Part shown: positions 1 to 5,618 of the stretch, in pieces
Layout: each line of letters begins with the position of its first letter
Numbering within the stretch: position 1 is the stretch's first letter
From: an uncultured Synechococcus sp.
Lineage (GTDB): Bacteria > Cyanobacteriota > Cyanobacteriia > PCC-6307 > Cyanobiaceae
DNA length: 6,992 nt
Assembly (NCBI GenBank): GCA_913020095.1
Contig: CAJWAH010000071.1
Location: forward strand, 1-6,992
Direction: 5' to 3'
Notes under the pieces: model-generated
What the model was told of the DNA's origin: nothing
What the model saw: the letters and a program-made list of their open reading frames with translations, nothing else
The model's database searches: none
Program-made: the position numbers and the translations under genes

Positions 1-359
1 CAGCGCTCGAGAAAGCTGTGCTGCTGTGCCATCGGCCAGCAGTCGCTGCCCGTGATCAAGTTGATGCGTAAGGGCGCCAGCTCACAGGCTTGCTCCAACT
101 TGGTTTCGAGCTCGGCGAGGTGGTGCTCTGGGCTGAGTTCGAGCCTGGGGGTGTAACCACCACCGGTGGTGATTTCAACGATGAGTGGCTGATTCTGCTG
201 CTTCAGCAGGGCTTGCACCTCCTCGGCTCGCCAGTCCTTGAAGCAGGGATGCTCAAGGTTGGCTTCGAGGCCATCAAAGCCGGCTTGCTGGGCGTAGCGA
301 CTGGCTGCTTCCAGGCTGCCCGGCCAACCCCAGAGGGTGTGAAACAGCAGCGTTTTCAC
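1..359 (-). CDS. Xylose isomerase-like TIM-barrel protein (sugar phosphate isomerase/epimerase superfamily), C-terminus outside window
   Basis: Translating the minus strand from GTG at 359 gives 119 residues that run off the left edge. The start reads MKTLLFHTLWGWPGSLEAA. Next comes AGFDGLEANLEHP (strand-helix-strand pattern, acidic residues at a strand end), a helix with DWRAEEVQALLKQQ, then LIVEITTGGGY and LRINLITGSDCW. Alternating strands ending in E or D plus amphipathic helices are typical of the AP-endonuclease-2/xylose-isomerase-like TIM barrel, whose members isomerise or epimerise sugars at a metal site. The substrate cannot be told from this fragment and the C-terminal metal ligands are not visible. 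The GTG start overlaps the TGA of the upstream 62-residue gene (GTGA), so translation is probably coupled and depends on the upstream gene, since I see no strong Shine-Dalgarno sequence close by. Superfamily call fairly sure; specific function unknown. Confidence 0.72.
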   Translation of the reverse strand, partial: MKTLLFHTLWGWPGSLEAASRYAQQAGFDGLEANLEHPCFKDWRAEEVQALLKQQNQPLIVEITTGGGYTPRLELSPEHHLAELETKLEQACELAPLRINLITGSDCWPMAQQHSFLER

Positions 360-544
360 TGCGGTTGAGTGAACAGCTCCGGCTGGATCCCGAGATAGAT
401 GGCTTCTTGGAACAGGGCTTGCTTGGCTTGGGCATCGCCGCGGTGATCAGCTTCGGCGTAGCGAAGCCGCAGCGATGCGATCAGGCTTGTGAGCCGCGCT
501 GGTGATTGATGGCTGCTGTGGCGGGCCATGACAGGGGTAATCAC
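356..544 (-). CDS. Small conserved-looking hypothetical protein (62 aa)
   Basis: I do not recognise this protein. It is short, basic near the N-terminus (MARHSSHQSPARL) and then largely helical in composition, with stretches such as LIASLRLRYAEADHRGD and AKQALFQEAIYLGI. It has no membrane segment, signal peptide or cysteines. The first start is GTG at 544; an ATG at 529 would give 57 residues, and neither has a strong ribosome binding site. It is probably a real gene because it fills the space between alkB (7 bases upstream with the GTG start) and the TIM-barrel gene exactly, and its TGA overlaps the next GTG by 4 bases, the usual look of co-translated operon genes. Its role is unknown; being helical and tiny, it could be an accessory subunit of a neighbour, but nothing in the sequence proves that. 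Confidence 0.6.
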   Translation of the reverse strand: MITPVMARHSSHQSPARLTSLIASLRLRYAEADHRGDAQAKQALFQEAIYLGIQPELFTQPQ

Positions 545-551
545 GACACCA

Positions 552-1166
552 TCATGCTTGCTGCACCACCCGAAAGGTGAGATTCAGTCGGCACTGGCTC
601 ACGCGTAGGCGTTTGGGTAAGCCATGCAGCCAATGCAGCTGGGTCGGTGGATCCATCAGCAACAGGGCTCCATGGCCCAGCTCGAGATCGAAATCACTGC
701 CCTGATGTCCCTTCTTGGGCTTGAAGCGAAAGGTGCGGCTGATGCCCAGTGAGAGCGAGGCGATGGGCGCTGTGGGATCCAGCTCTGGTTCATCGTCGGC
801 ATGGAACCCCATGGCGTCGCGACCATCCCGGTACAGGTTCAACAGCAGTGAATTGAATGGCCAGCCGCTGAGTTCATTGAGCTGCTCGCGGATCCGTTGC
901 GCTGTTGGCGACCAAGGCTCCACCACATTGTCGAGGCCGGAGTAGCGATAGCCGCAGCCCGGATCGGCCATCCAGCAGGTCAGGCGCGGCAGGGGATGGC
1001 GCTTGCCGTAGAGCTGGATCGATTCCTGCTTCCAGGGAACTTCGTGCTGCAACTGCTCCAACCACAGCGTTGCGGTGGCGGGATCCACCCACGCGGGAGC
1101 ATGCCGCAGCTGCAGCTTGGGTGAATCGGCGATGACAAGTTGCTCGGGTTGTATCAATGCCTGCAT
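552..1166 (-). CDS. alkB: AlkB/ALKBH2-like 2-oxoglutarate- and Fe(II)-dependent dioxygenase, alkylated nucleic acid repair
   Basis: This is a 204-residue protein of the AlkB family, which removes methyl and other alkyl groups from bases in DNA or RNA by oxidative dealkylation using 2-oxoglutarate, O2 and Fe(II). Visible motifs, numbered from ATG at 1166: LYRDGRDAMGFHADDEPEL with the iron ligands His122 and Asp124; PIASLSLGISRTFRFK (135-149); the distal iron ligand His181 in HWLHGLPKR; and RLNLTFR (193-199) with the two arginines expected to bind 2-oxoglutarate. The arrangement resembles human ALKBH2/ALKBH3 more than E. coli AlkB. The frame stays open to an ATG at 1232, but that start would overlap the divergent cupin gene; ATG at 1166 is preceded by AGGG at a suitable distance and gives the usual family length. 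It is the first gene of a short operon with the 62-residue and TIM-barrel genes. Confidence 0.9.
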   Translation of the reverse strand: MQALIQPEQLVIADSPKLQLRHAPAWVDPATATLWLEQLQHEVPWKQESIQLYGKRHPLPRLTCWMADPGCGYRYSGLDNVVEPWSPTAQRIREQLNELSGWPFNSLLLNLYRDGRDAMGFHADDEPELDPTAPIASLSLGISRTFRFKPKKGHQGSDFDLELGHGALLLMDPPTQLHWLHGLPKRLRVSQCRLNLTFRVVQQA

Positions 1167-1215
1167 CGCGCCCTGATCAGTTTTGTCTGAATGAAAGAAA
1201 TAACCGGGTGATCTG
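1167..1215. promoter_or_regulatory. Short divergent intergenic region between alkB and the cupin gene
   Basis: Only 49 bases separate the two divergent starts, so the promoters of both must lie here or extend into the coding ends. The middle is AT-rich for this genome (around 1178-1203, including TTTTGTCTGAATGAAAG) and contains the palindrome TGATCA. I could not identify a convincing -35/-10 pair on either strand. If the cupin starts at ATG 1231 instead of 1216, the region grows to 64 bases. Confidence 0.4.
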
Positions 1216-1707
1216 ATGGGTCCTGTGCCCATGTTCGAGCTGATTCCTTATCAGCGCTTCCGTGATACTCCAGCGGTGCGGTTTTTCGACGTCACCATCG
1301 CCGATTCCAATGCCCGCGATTTGGTGGTGCATTCCGGACCGGCGGTGAGTCCTCCCGATGACAAGGAAACCGGTGCTTGGCAGTTTTATTTGCATCCTCA
1401 TCAAGAGGACAACCTGCTGGCTGTGCAGGGCGGCCGCACCTTCTATCTGATCAACTTCCTTTGGAACTATCCGTTCCACATCGTGCGGCTGGAGGCTGGT
1501 GGCGACATCCTGCGGATCCCACCTGGAACCTTTCATCGCTCGATTTCCGATGAAGAAGGCTCGGTGGTGATGAATCAGGCCGTGCGTGAGGCCGATGCCT
1601 CGGTGGCACGGGAATTTCGCGTCTACAACAGCGGCCGCATTCCGCGGTTGAAGGCCATCACGGCTAACTCAGCTCCGCTGCCCAAGCTCCACGGCGTTAG
1701 TTGGTGA
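1216..1707 (+). CDS. Single-domain cupin protein of unknown function
   Basis: This 163-residue protein has both cupin signatures. Motif 1 lies at 60-73, with His60 and His62 in LHPHQEDNLLAVQGG, the usual second half LLAVQGG, and Asn66 near the place where many cupins have Glu. Motif 2 at 96-107 matches the consensus G-x5-P-x-G-x2-H exactly (GDILRIPPGTFH), with His107 as the third likely metal ligand. The fold is therefore a small beta-barrel that probably binds one metal ion. Cupins range from isomerases and dioxygenases to sensors, so no reaction can be assigned. ATG at 1216 is used here; ATG at 1231 (MFELIPYQRF) is an equally plausible start. It is a lone plus-strand gene, divergent from alkB, and its last 39 bases lie on the opposite strand of the transglutaminase-like gene's end. 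Confidence 0.8.
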   Translation: MGPVPMFELIPYQRFRDTPAVRFFDVTIADSNARDLVVHSGPAVSPPDDKETGAWQFYLHPHQEDNLLAVQGGRTFYLINFLWNYPFHIVRLEAGGDILRIPPGTFHRSISDEEGSVVMNQAVREADASVAREFRVYNSGRIPRLKAITANSAPLPKLHGVSW

Positions 1708-2565
1708 GCTCTCCAGCTCAGTGGCTTCGATGCTCCAGGTCAACTCGCTTGGGGTGTTGGCCGGCCCGCTGAAACTGCCGTAGATCGCGGCGGTGAGCTC
1801 GGGTTTGGAGGAACTCACCAGCGGCACATAGCGCTCATCAATGGCCCCTTGGCCGCTGGGATCAAAGCCGCGCCAACCAGCCCCAGGGAGATACACCTCA
1901 GCCCAAGCGTGCAGGTCGTAGTGCTCCGGCTTGGGAATGGCGAAGTGATAGCCGCTGACAAAGCGGGCTGGCAGTCCGATGCAGCGGCAGCATTCGATCA
2001 TCACCACCGCCAGGTCGCGGCAGGAACCGACCCGTTCGCGCAGGGTGCGTCCAGCCGACCAGGCCGGCCCGTGGTTGCGCTGGGTGTAGCTCACCCGTTC
2101 TTGGATGATCTCGATCAGTTGCTGCAGAAAGCGCAGGCAGTGGTTGTCGCTGCCGATCAAAGCGTCTTGGGCCAGGGCAATCGCGAGCGGATCGTGCTGG
2201 CCATTGGGCAGCCAACCCTGCAGATGGCTGTTCAGGTCGCTGTTGAGTTCACCAATCGGGTAGGGCAGTTGGGGTGGTTGATCCTCCAGGCAGAGATGCA
2301 GCAGTGGCGGCTCTGTGGTGATCACCTCGGATTCAGCAATCACATCGAGCCGGTCGGTGTTGCCAACGAAGCGCACCTTTTCGATTTGATCGCCACTGGC
2401 GCATAACAGCGAAAAGCGATGGCACGGCTCGGGGTTGAAGCGCAGGCTGTGGCTACGCAGCGCTTGAAAGCCCAACGGCCGCGGTTGCAAGCAGATCCGA
2501 TGGGGTCCCAACTGGACCGGATGCTCGTAGGAATAACTCAGTTGATGCCGGATCCTTACGTGCAT
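1669..2565 (-). CDS. Transglutaminase-like protein with N-terminal bacterial transglutaminase domain
   Basis: This 298-residue protein begins with the all-beta N-terminal domain typical of bacterial transglutaminase-like proteins (MHVRIRHQLSYSYEHPVQLG; PHRICLQPRP), followed by a papain-like core. The catalytic triad is visible: Cys182 in RVGSCRDLAVV, His219 in YDLHAWAEVYLP, and Asp235 in GWRGFDPS. The conserved ARFVSGY at 200-206 also fits. No signal peptide or membrane segment is seen, so it is probably cytoplasmic. Family members can hydrolyse amide bonds or transfer acyl groups; which one occurs here is unknown. It is the last gene of the operon with the ATP-grasp and alpha-E genes. Its ATG overlaps the end of the alpha-E gene by 10 bases and lacks its own Shine-Dalgarno sequence, implying translational coupling. 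It may release, trim or transfer the product built by the upstream ligase (inference). Confidence 0.92.
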   Translation of the reverse strand: MHVRIRHQLSYSYEHPVQLGPHRICLQPRPLGFQALRSHSLRFNPEPCHRFSLLCASGDQIEKVRFVGNTDRLDVIAESEVITTEPPLLHLCLEDQPPQLPYPIGELNSDLNSHLQGWLPNGQHDPLAIALAQDALIGSDNHCLRFLQQLIEIIQERVSYTQRNHGPAWSAGRTLRERVGSCRDLAVVMIECCRCIGLPARFVSGYHFAIPKPEHYDLHAWAEVYLPGAGWRGFDPSGQGAIDERYVPLVSSSKPELTAAIYGSFSGPANTPSELTWSIEATELESSPTNAVELGQRS

Positions 2566-3506
2566 GGGGAGGTGGTGAAGTAGGTCTGCTGCAACTGGCC
2601 ATGCACGGCATTGAGCTGGCTTTGCAGATGATCGATGCCTTGGTGCAGGCCTGTGTTGATCAGGTCTTCAATGGGCATCGTCGTCCAGGTGATTCGCAAC
2701 GCCTCAAGGGCCTGGCGCAAGTCAGCTTGAACCGGGTTGGCGGTGCTGCGTTCGATGCGATCCACCGTGTTGATGATTTCCTCAATGCAGTAGCTCACCG
2801 AGCGGGGGAATTGACGGTTGAGCAGTACAAATCCGGCCACGCGCGCTGGTGTGATCTCTAGCGACTGCTTGCGCCGAAACATCTGATAGCCGCTGAGAGA
2901 GCGCAGCAGGGCGATCCATTGCAATTCATCGAGCGGCCCGCCCACGTCTTCCGGGCTTGGCAGCAGCAGGAAGTACTTCACATCCAGCATGCGGGCCGTT
3001 TTGTCGGCCCGCTCCATCAGGCAGCCGAGGTTGGCGAATAGCCAGCTTTGGTCCCGCTGCATCGTGCTGTTTTGCAGGCCATAGAGGGTTTGGCAGCTGC
3101 GCCGAATCTGTTGCAGTTGTTCGGGGAGGCGTTGGTGCCAGAACAGCGGGTCGTCCTGCAGCAGCAGGTGCAGCGCATTGAGCTCTTCAAACAGATCTGT
3201 GGGCAGGGTGTCGCGGATTTGGCGCGCGTTTTCGCGAGCAATCGCGATGCAATTGCTGATTGCGTTGGGGTTCTCCGGTTGCCGGGTGATGAAGGTGATC
3301 ACATCGGCTGGGCTGGCTGAGGGATGCAGCTTTTCAAATAGACGCCGGTCGGCGCAGGCATCAATCAGTGAGGTCCACTGGCTGGGATTTCCTGAAGGGT
3401 TGTCGAGCGAGACGCTCCAGCCCACCTCGAGAAAACGCACCAGATTTTCGGCGCGCTCGATGTAGCGGAAAATCCAGTAGAGGCTGTCGGCTACACGGCA
3501 GAGCAT
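2556..3506 (-). CDS. Alpha-E domain-containing protein (DUF403)
   Basis: This 316-residue, almost entirely helical protein starts with the family hallmark MLCRVADSLYWIFRYIERAE. A second, related motif follows at 163-176 (LMERADKTARMLDV), echoing YIERAENLVRFLEV at 15-28, so the ERA(E/D)..(A/V)R.L(D/E)V pattern occurs twice. Other family-like stretches are ENARQIRDTLP (92-102) and YCIEEIINTVDRIE (239-252). The biochemical role of alpha-E proteins is not established; they almost always sit between a circularly permuted ATP-grasp gene and a transglutaminase-like gene, as here. Its ATG overlaps the ATP-grasp gene's end by 16 bases and is preceded by GGTGG as a possible ribosome binding site. The length is normal for the family. 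The conserved glutamates and arginines may form a ligand site or an interface with the ligase (inference). Confidence 0.93.
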   Translation of the reverse strand: MLCRVADSLYWIFRYIERAENLVRFLEVGWSVSLDNPSGNPSQWTSLIDACADRRLFEKLHPSASPADVITFITRQPENPNAISNCIAIARENARQIRDTLPTDLFEELNALHLLLQDDPLFWHQRLPEQLQQIRRSCQTLYGLQNSTMQRDQSWLFANLGCLMERADKTARMLDVKYFLLLPSPEDVGGPLDELQWIALLRSLSGYQMFRRKQSLEITPARVAGFVLLNRQFPRSVSYCIEEIINTVDRIERSTANPVQADLRQALEALRITWTTMPIEDLINTGLHQGIDHLQSQLNAVHGQLQQTYFTTSPCT

Positions 3507-4990
3507 GGAACCACCCAGGTGTCTTTACTGCCGCCGCCCTGGGATGAATTCACCACCAAGGAATTGCGTTTGAGGGCCACACGGGTGAGACCGCCTGGGG
3601 TCACCCAAGTGGATTGCCCGCGCAGCACATAGGGGCGCAGGTCCACATGGCAGGGATAGAGCTCCCCTTCGCTGAGGGCCGGCACCGTGGAGAGTTGCAG
3701 CGTTGGCTGTGCAATGAAATTGCGGGGATTGCCAAGGATCTCTTCGCGGAACTGGGCGCGCTGCTCTGAGCTGGAGGCTGGGCCGATCAACATGCCGTAA
3801 CCACCGGCTTCGGACACCGCCTTCACCACCAGCTGCTCCAAGTTGTCGAGCACAAAGGCGCGATCAGAGGGGTCAGAGCAGCGGTAGGTCTCGACGTTGG
3901 GAATGATCGCCTCTTCGCCGAGGTAGTAGCGAATGATCTCGGGGATGTAGGTGTAGATCAGCTTGTCGTCGGCTACGCCGGTGCCAGGGGCATTGGCAAT
4001 GGCCACTTGGCCTGCGGCGTAACACTCCATCAGCCCTGGAACACCCAGCATGGAATCAGGGCGGAAGCATTGGGGATCGAGGAAGTCGTCGTCGATGCGG
4101 CGGTAGATCACATCAACCCGGCTGAGCCCTGAGGTGCTGCGCAGCCAAACCTTGCCGCCTTCACAAGTGAGATCGCTGCCTTCCACCAGCTGCACCCCCA
4201 TCAGGCGGGCCAAGTAGCTGTGCTCGAAGTAGGCGCTGTTATGAACCCCGGGCGTGAGGATCACCACATAGGGTTCCGGGCTCCAGGGTGCGAGGCCCTT
4301 GAGCATGCGCAGCAACTTGGAGGGGTAGTCATCAATGGGGGCCACCCGCTGCCGCTCGAACAGATCACCAAACAGCTGTTTCATGACCCGCCTGTTTTCC
4401 AGGAAGTAGGCCACGCCGGAGGGGCAACGCAGGTTGTCTTCCAGCACCCGCCAGGTGCCTTCACCATCACGGATCAGATCCAGGCCTGAGATGTGGCACC
4501 AGCGCTGTTGGGGAGGTTCAAGCCCTTGCATTTGTGGCCGCCAACCGAGGCTGGATTCGATCGCCTCCAGCGGGATCACCCCGTCGCTCAGGATCTGCCG
4601 CTTGCCGTAGATGTCGGCGAGGAAGCAATCGATCGCTTCGAGCCGCTGCTTGAGCCCTTGATCGAGGCGCTGCCAGTCCTGTTGATCAATCAGCCGCGGC
4701 AGCGGATCAAACGGCAGGATCCGTTCACTGGCTTGGCTGTCGTTGTTGTAGAGGCGAAAGGTGGCGCCCAGGCGTTTGAGCAGTTGTTCGGCGCCGCGAT
4801 GGTCCTGGTTGAGCTGCTCCAGCCCGATGGCGCTCAGCCGGGTCATCAATTCACCGAGTGAGGAACCTGATGCCCGGGGTTGGTGCAGGTATTCGTCAAA
4901 GCCGCTGGAGGCGGCGTAGCTCTCAAACACAGAACGGTGCAGGGGGTATTGCCTGGATTGTTCCGTTTGGCGAACCCCCCTCAAGGTCAC
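3491..4990 (-). CDS. Circularly permuted ATP-grasp type 2 protein (DUF404/DUF407), predicted amide or peptide ligase
   Basis: A full-length, 499-residue member of the circularly permuted ATP-grasp family, predicted to activate a carboxylate with ATP and join it to an amine. Family blocks appear in order: LPFDPLPRLI (92-101), FLADIYGKRQIL (123-134), VLEDNLRCPSGVAYFLENR (182-200), ILTPGVHNSAYFEHSYLA (244-261), LVEGSDL (268-274), VDVIYRRIDDDFLDP (292-306), ANAPGTGVADDK (332-343), LVVKAVSEAGGYGMLIGP (387-404), CHVDLRPYVL (447-456) and the terminal NSSQGGGSKDTWV (481-493). Acidic residues of VLEDN and basic residues such as Lys390 fit nucleotide and metal binding, though exact assignments need a structure. 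GTG at 4990 is taken as start; the first 20 residues are poorly family-like, and GTG at 4930 (VFESYAASSGFDEY) is a strong alternative. It is the first gene of the three-gene operon. The native product is unknown. Confidence 0.93.
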   Translation of the reverse strand: MTLRGVRQTEQSRQYPLHRSVFESYAASSGFDEYLHQPRASGSSLGELMTRLSAIGLEQLNQDHRGAEQLLKRLGATFRLYNNDSQASERILPFDPLPRLIDQQDWQRLDQGLKQRLEAIDCFLADIYGKRQILSDGVIPLEAIESSLGWRPQMQGLEPPQQRWCHISGLDLIRDGEGTWRVLEDNLRCPSGVAYFLENRRVMKQLFGDLFERQRVAPIDDYPSKLLRMLKGLAPWSPEPYVVILTPGVHNSAYFEHSYLARLMGVQLVEGSDLTCEGGKVWLRSTSGLSRVDVIYRRIDDDFLDPQCFRPDSMLGVPGLMECYAAGQVAIANAPGTGVADDKLIYTYIPEIIRYYLGEEAIIPNVETYRCSDPSDRAFVLDNLEQLVVKAVSEAGGYGMLIGPASSSEQRAQFREEILGNPRNFIAQPTLQLSTVPALSEGELYPCHVDLRPYVLRGQSTWVTPGGLTRVALKRNSLVVNSSQGGGSKDTWVVPCSAV

Positions 4991-5099
4991 GCTTGCTACC
5001 GAGCCAGGACCTGTCTAGACGGCAGTTTTCGGGTTTGTTACGGGCAACACCAAAAACACCACAACGGTTGCGGTTGCAACATCAGACGCGTGGGTCCAA
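4991..5099. promoter_or_regulatory. Divergent intergenic region between the ATP-grasp operon and the COQ4-like gene, with several small dyads
   Basis: This 109-base region must drive both the minus-strand operon and the plus-strand COQ4-like gene. It has several short symmetric elements: the palindrome GTCTAGAC at 5013-5020; TGTT/AACA arms at 5036-5039 and 5046-5049; and GTTGC/GCAAC arms at 5067-5071 and 5076-5080, the last part of which is also the perfect palindrome GTTGCAAC (5073-5080). CAACGGTTG (5062-5070) sits just upstream. These could be operator half-sites or chance. I see no well-spaced -35/-10 boxes on either strand. Confidence 0.35.
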
Positions 5100-5618
5100 G
5101 TGAGACCGTGCGTCTTCCTCGCGCTTGCTTCCGCTGTGGGCATCGGTCCGCCATTCGATGATGAGCTGTCGTTTTTGGAGCTCTTTGAGCGGGTCAGCAC
5201 CGGCCTCGATGAAGAGTCGAAGCTGCCGCTCTCGCTCTGGTTGTTTGAAGATCCCGATAGCCCTGTGGCCCTGCCGGGTGCCGCGTGCCTGGACCTGCAC
5301 GACTGCCTGCACATCCTGTTGAACCGCGGCTACTCCACAGCCGATGAGGCCTTCGTGGTGGGCTTTTCCATGGGCAATGACCGCCGTTGCCGCCGCTGGC
5401 ATCAGCGATTGCTGGCCCTGGTCTCCCATCACTTTTATCCGCCTGTCTATCGCCATAGCCGCCGCGACCTCTGGCAGTTTTGGCGTGGTGTTTGGCTTGG
5501 TCAGCGCACCTTGCCGTTGATGCAATTCACCCCCCAAGATTTCCTGCGCCTGGGTGAGCGCTTGGGCGAGATTCGCCAGGCCTTGGGGCTGCGCGACTGT
5601 TGTCAGCTTCCGGCTTGA
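5100..5618 (+). CDS. COQ4-like protein (HDxxH-x11-E metal-site family)
   Basis: This 172-residue protein carries LHDCLHILL with His67, Asp68 and His71, followed after exactly 11 residues by Glu83, which is the zinc-binding signature HDxxH-x11-E of the COQ4 family. The C-terminus also fits: FWRGVWLGQRTLPLM (127-141) and ERLGEIRQALGL (153-164) resemble the W-(R)-G...PL and (E)..LR..LG ending of COQ4 proteins. COQ4 acts in eukaryotic coenzyme Q biosynthesis and binds isoprenoid-like ligands; cyanobacteria make plastoquinone, so the ligand here is more likely another lipid or quinone precursor (inference). It is shorter than typical COQ4 (usually above 200 residues), mainly at the N-terminus. The GTG at 5100 has only GGG nearby as ribosome binding site; GTG at 5136 is an alternative. 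The N-terminal hydrophobic stretch CVFLALASAVGIG is too weak to call a signal peptide. Its stop overlaps the convergent amidotransferase gene by 16 bases. Confidence 0.7.
   Translation: MRPCVFLALASAVGIGPPFDDELSFLELFERVSTGLDEESKLPLSLWLFEDPDSPVALPGAACLDLHDCLHILLNRGYSTADEAFVVGFSMGNDRRCRRWHQRLLALVSHHFYPPVYRHSRRDLWQFWRGVWLGQRTLPLMQFTPQDFLRLGERLGEIRQALGLRDCCQLPA

Noticed and set aside
1167..1232. N-terminal extension of AlkB to an ATG at 1232
   Set aside because: It would overlap the start of the divergent cupin gene, adds 22 residues without family resemblance, and the ATG at 1166 has an AGGG ribosome binding site.
1849..2406. A 185-codon open frame on the plus strand opposite the transglutaminase-like gene
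   Set aside because: It lies wholly antisense to a gene with an intact catalytic triad, shows no recognisable domain, and is explained by GC-rich codon bias opening the opposite frame.
4493..4861. A 122-codon open frame on the plus strand inside the ATP-grasp gene
   Set aside because: It is antisense to conserved ATP-grasp blocks and has no family features of its own.
5082..5537. A 151-codon open frame on the minus strand opposite the COQ4-like gene
   Set aside because: The plus-strand frame has the HDxxH-x11-E signature and COQ4-like ending; the minus frame is low-complexity in A, Q and R with no motif.
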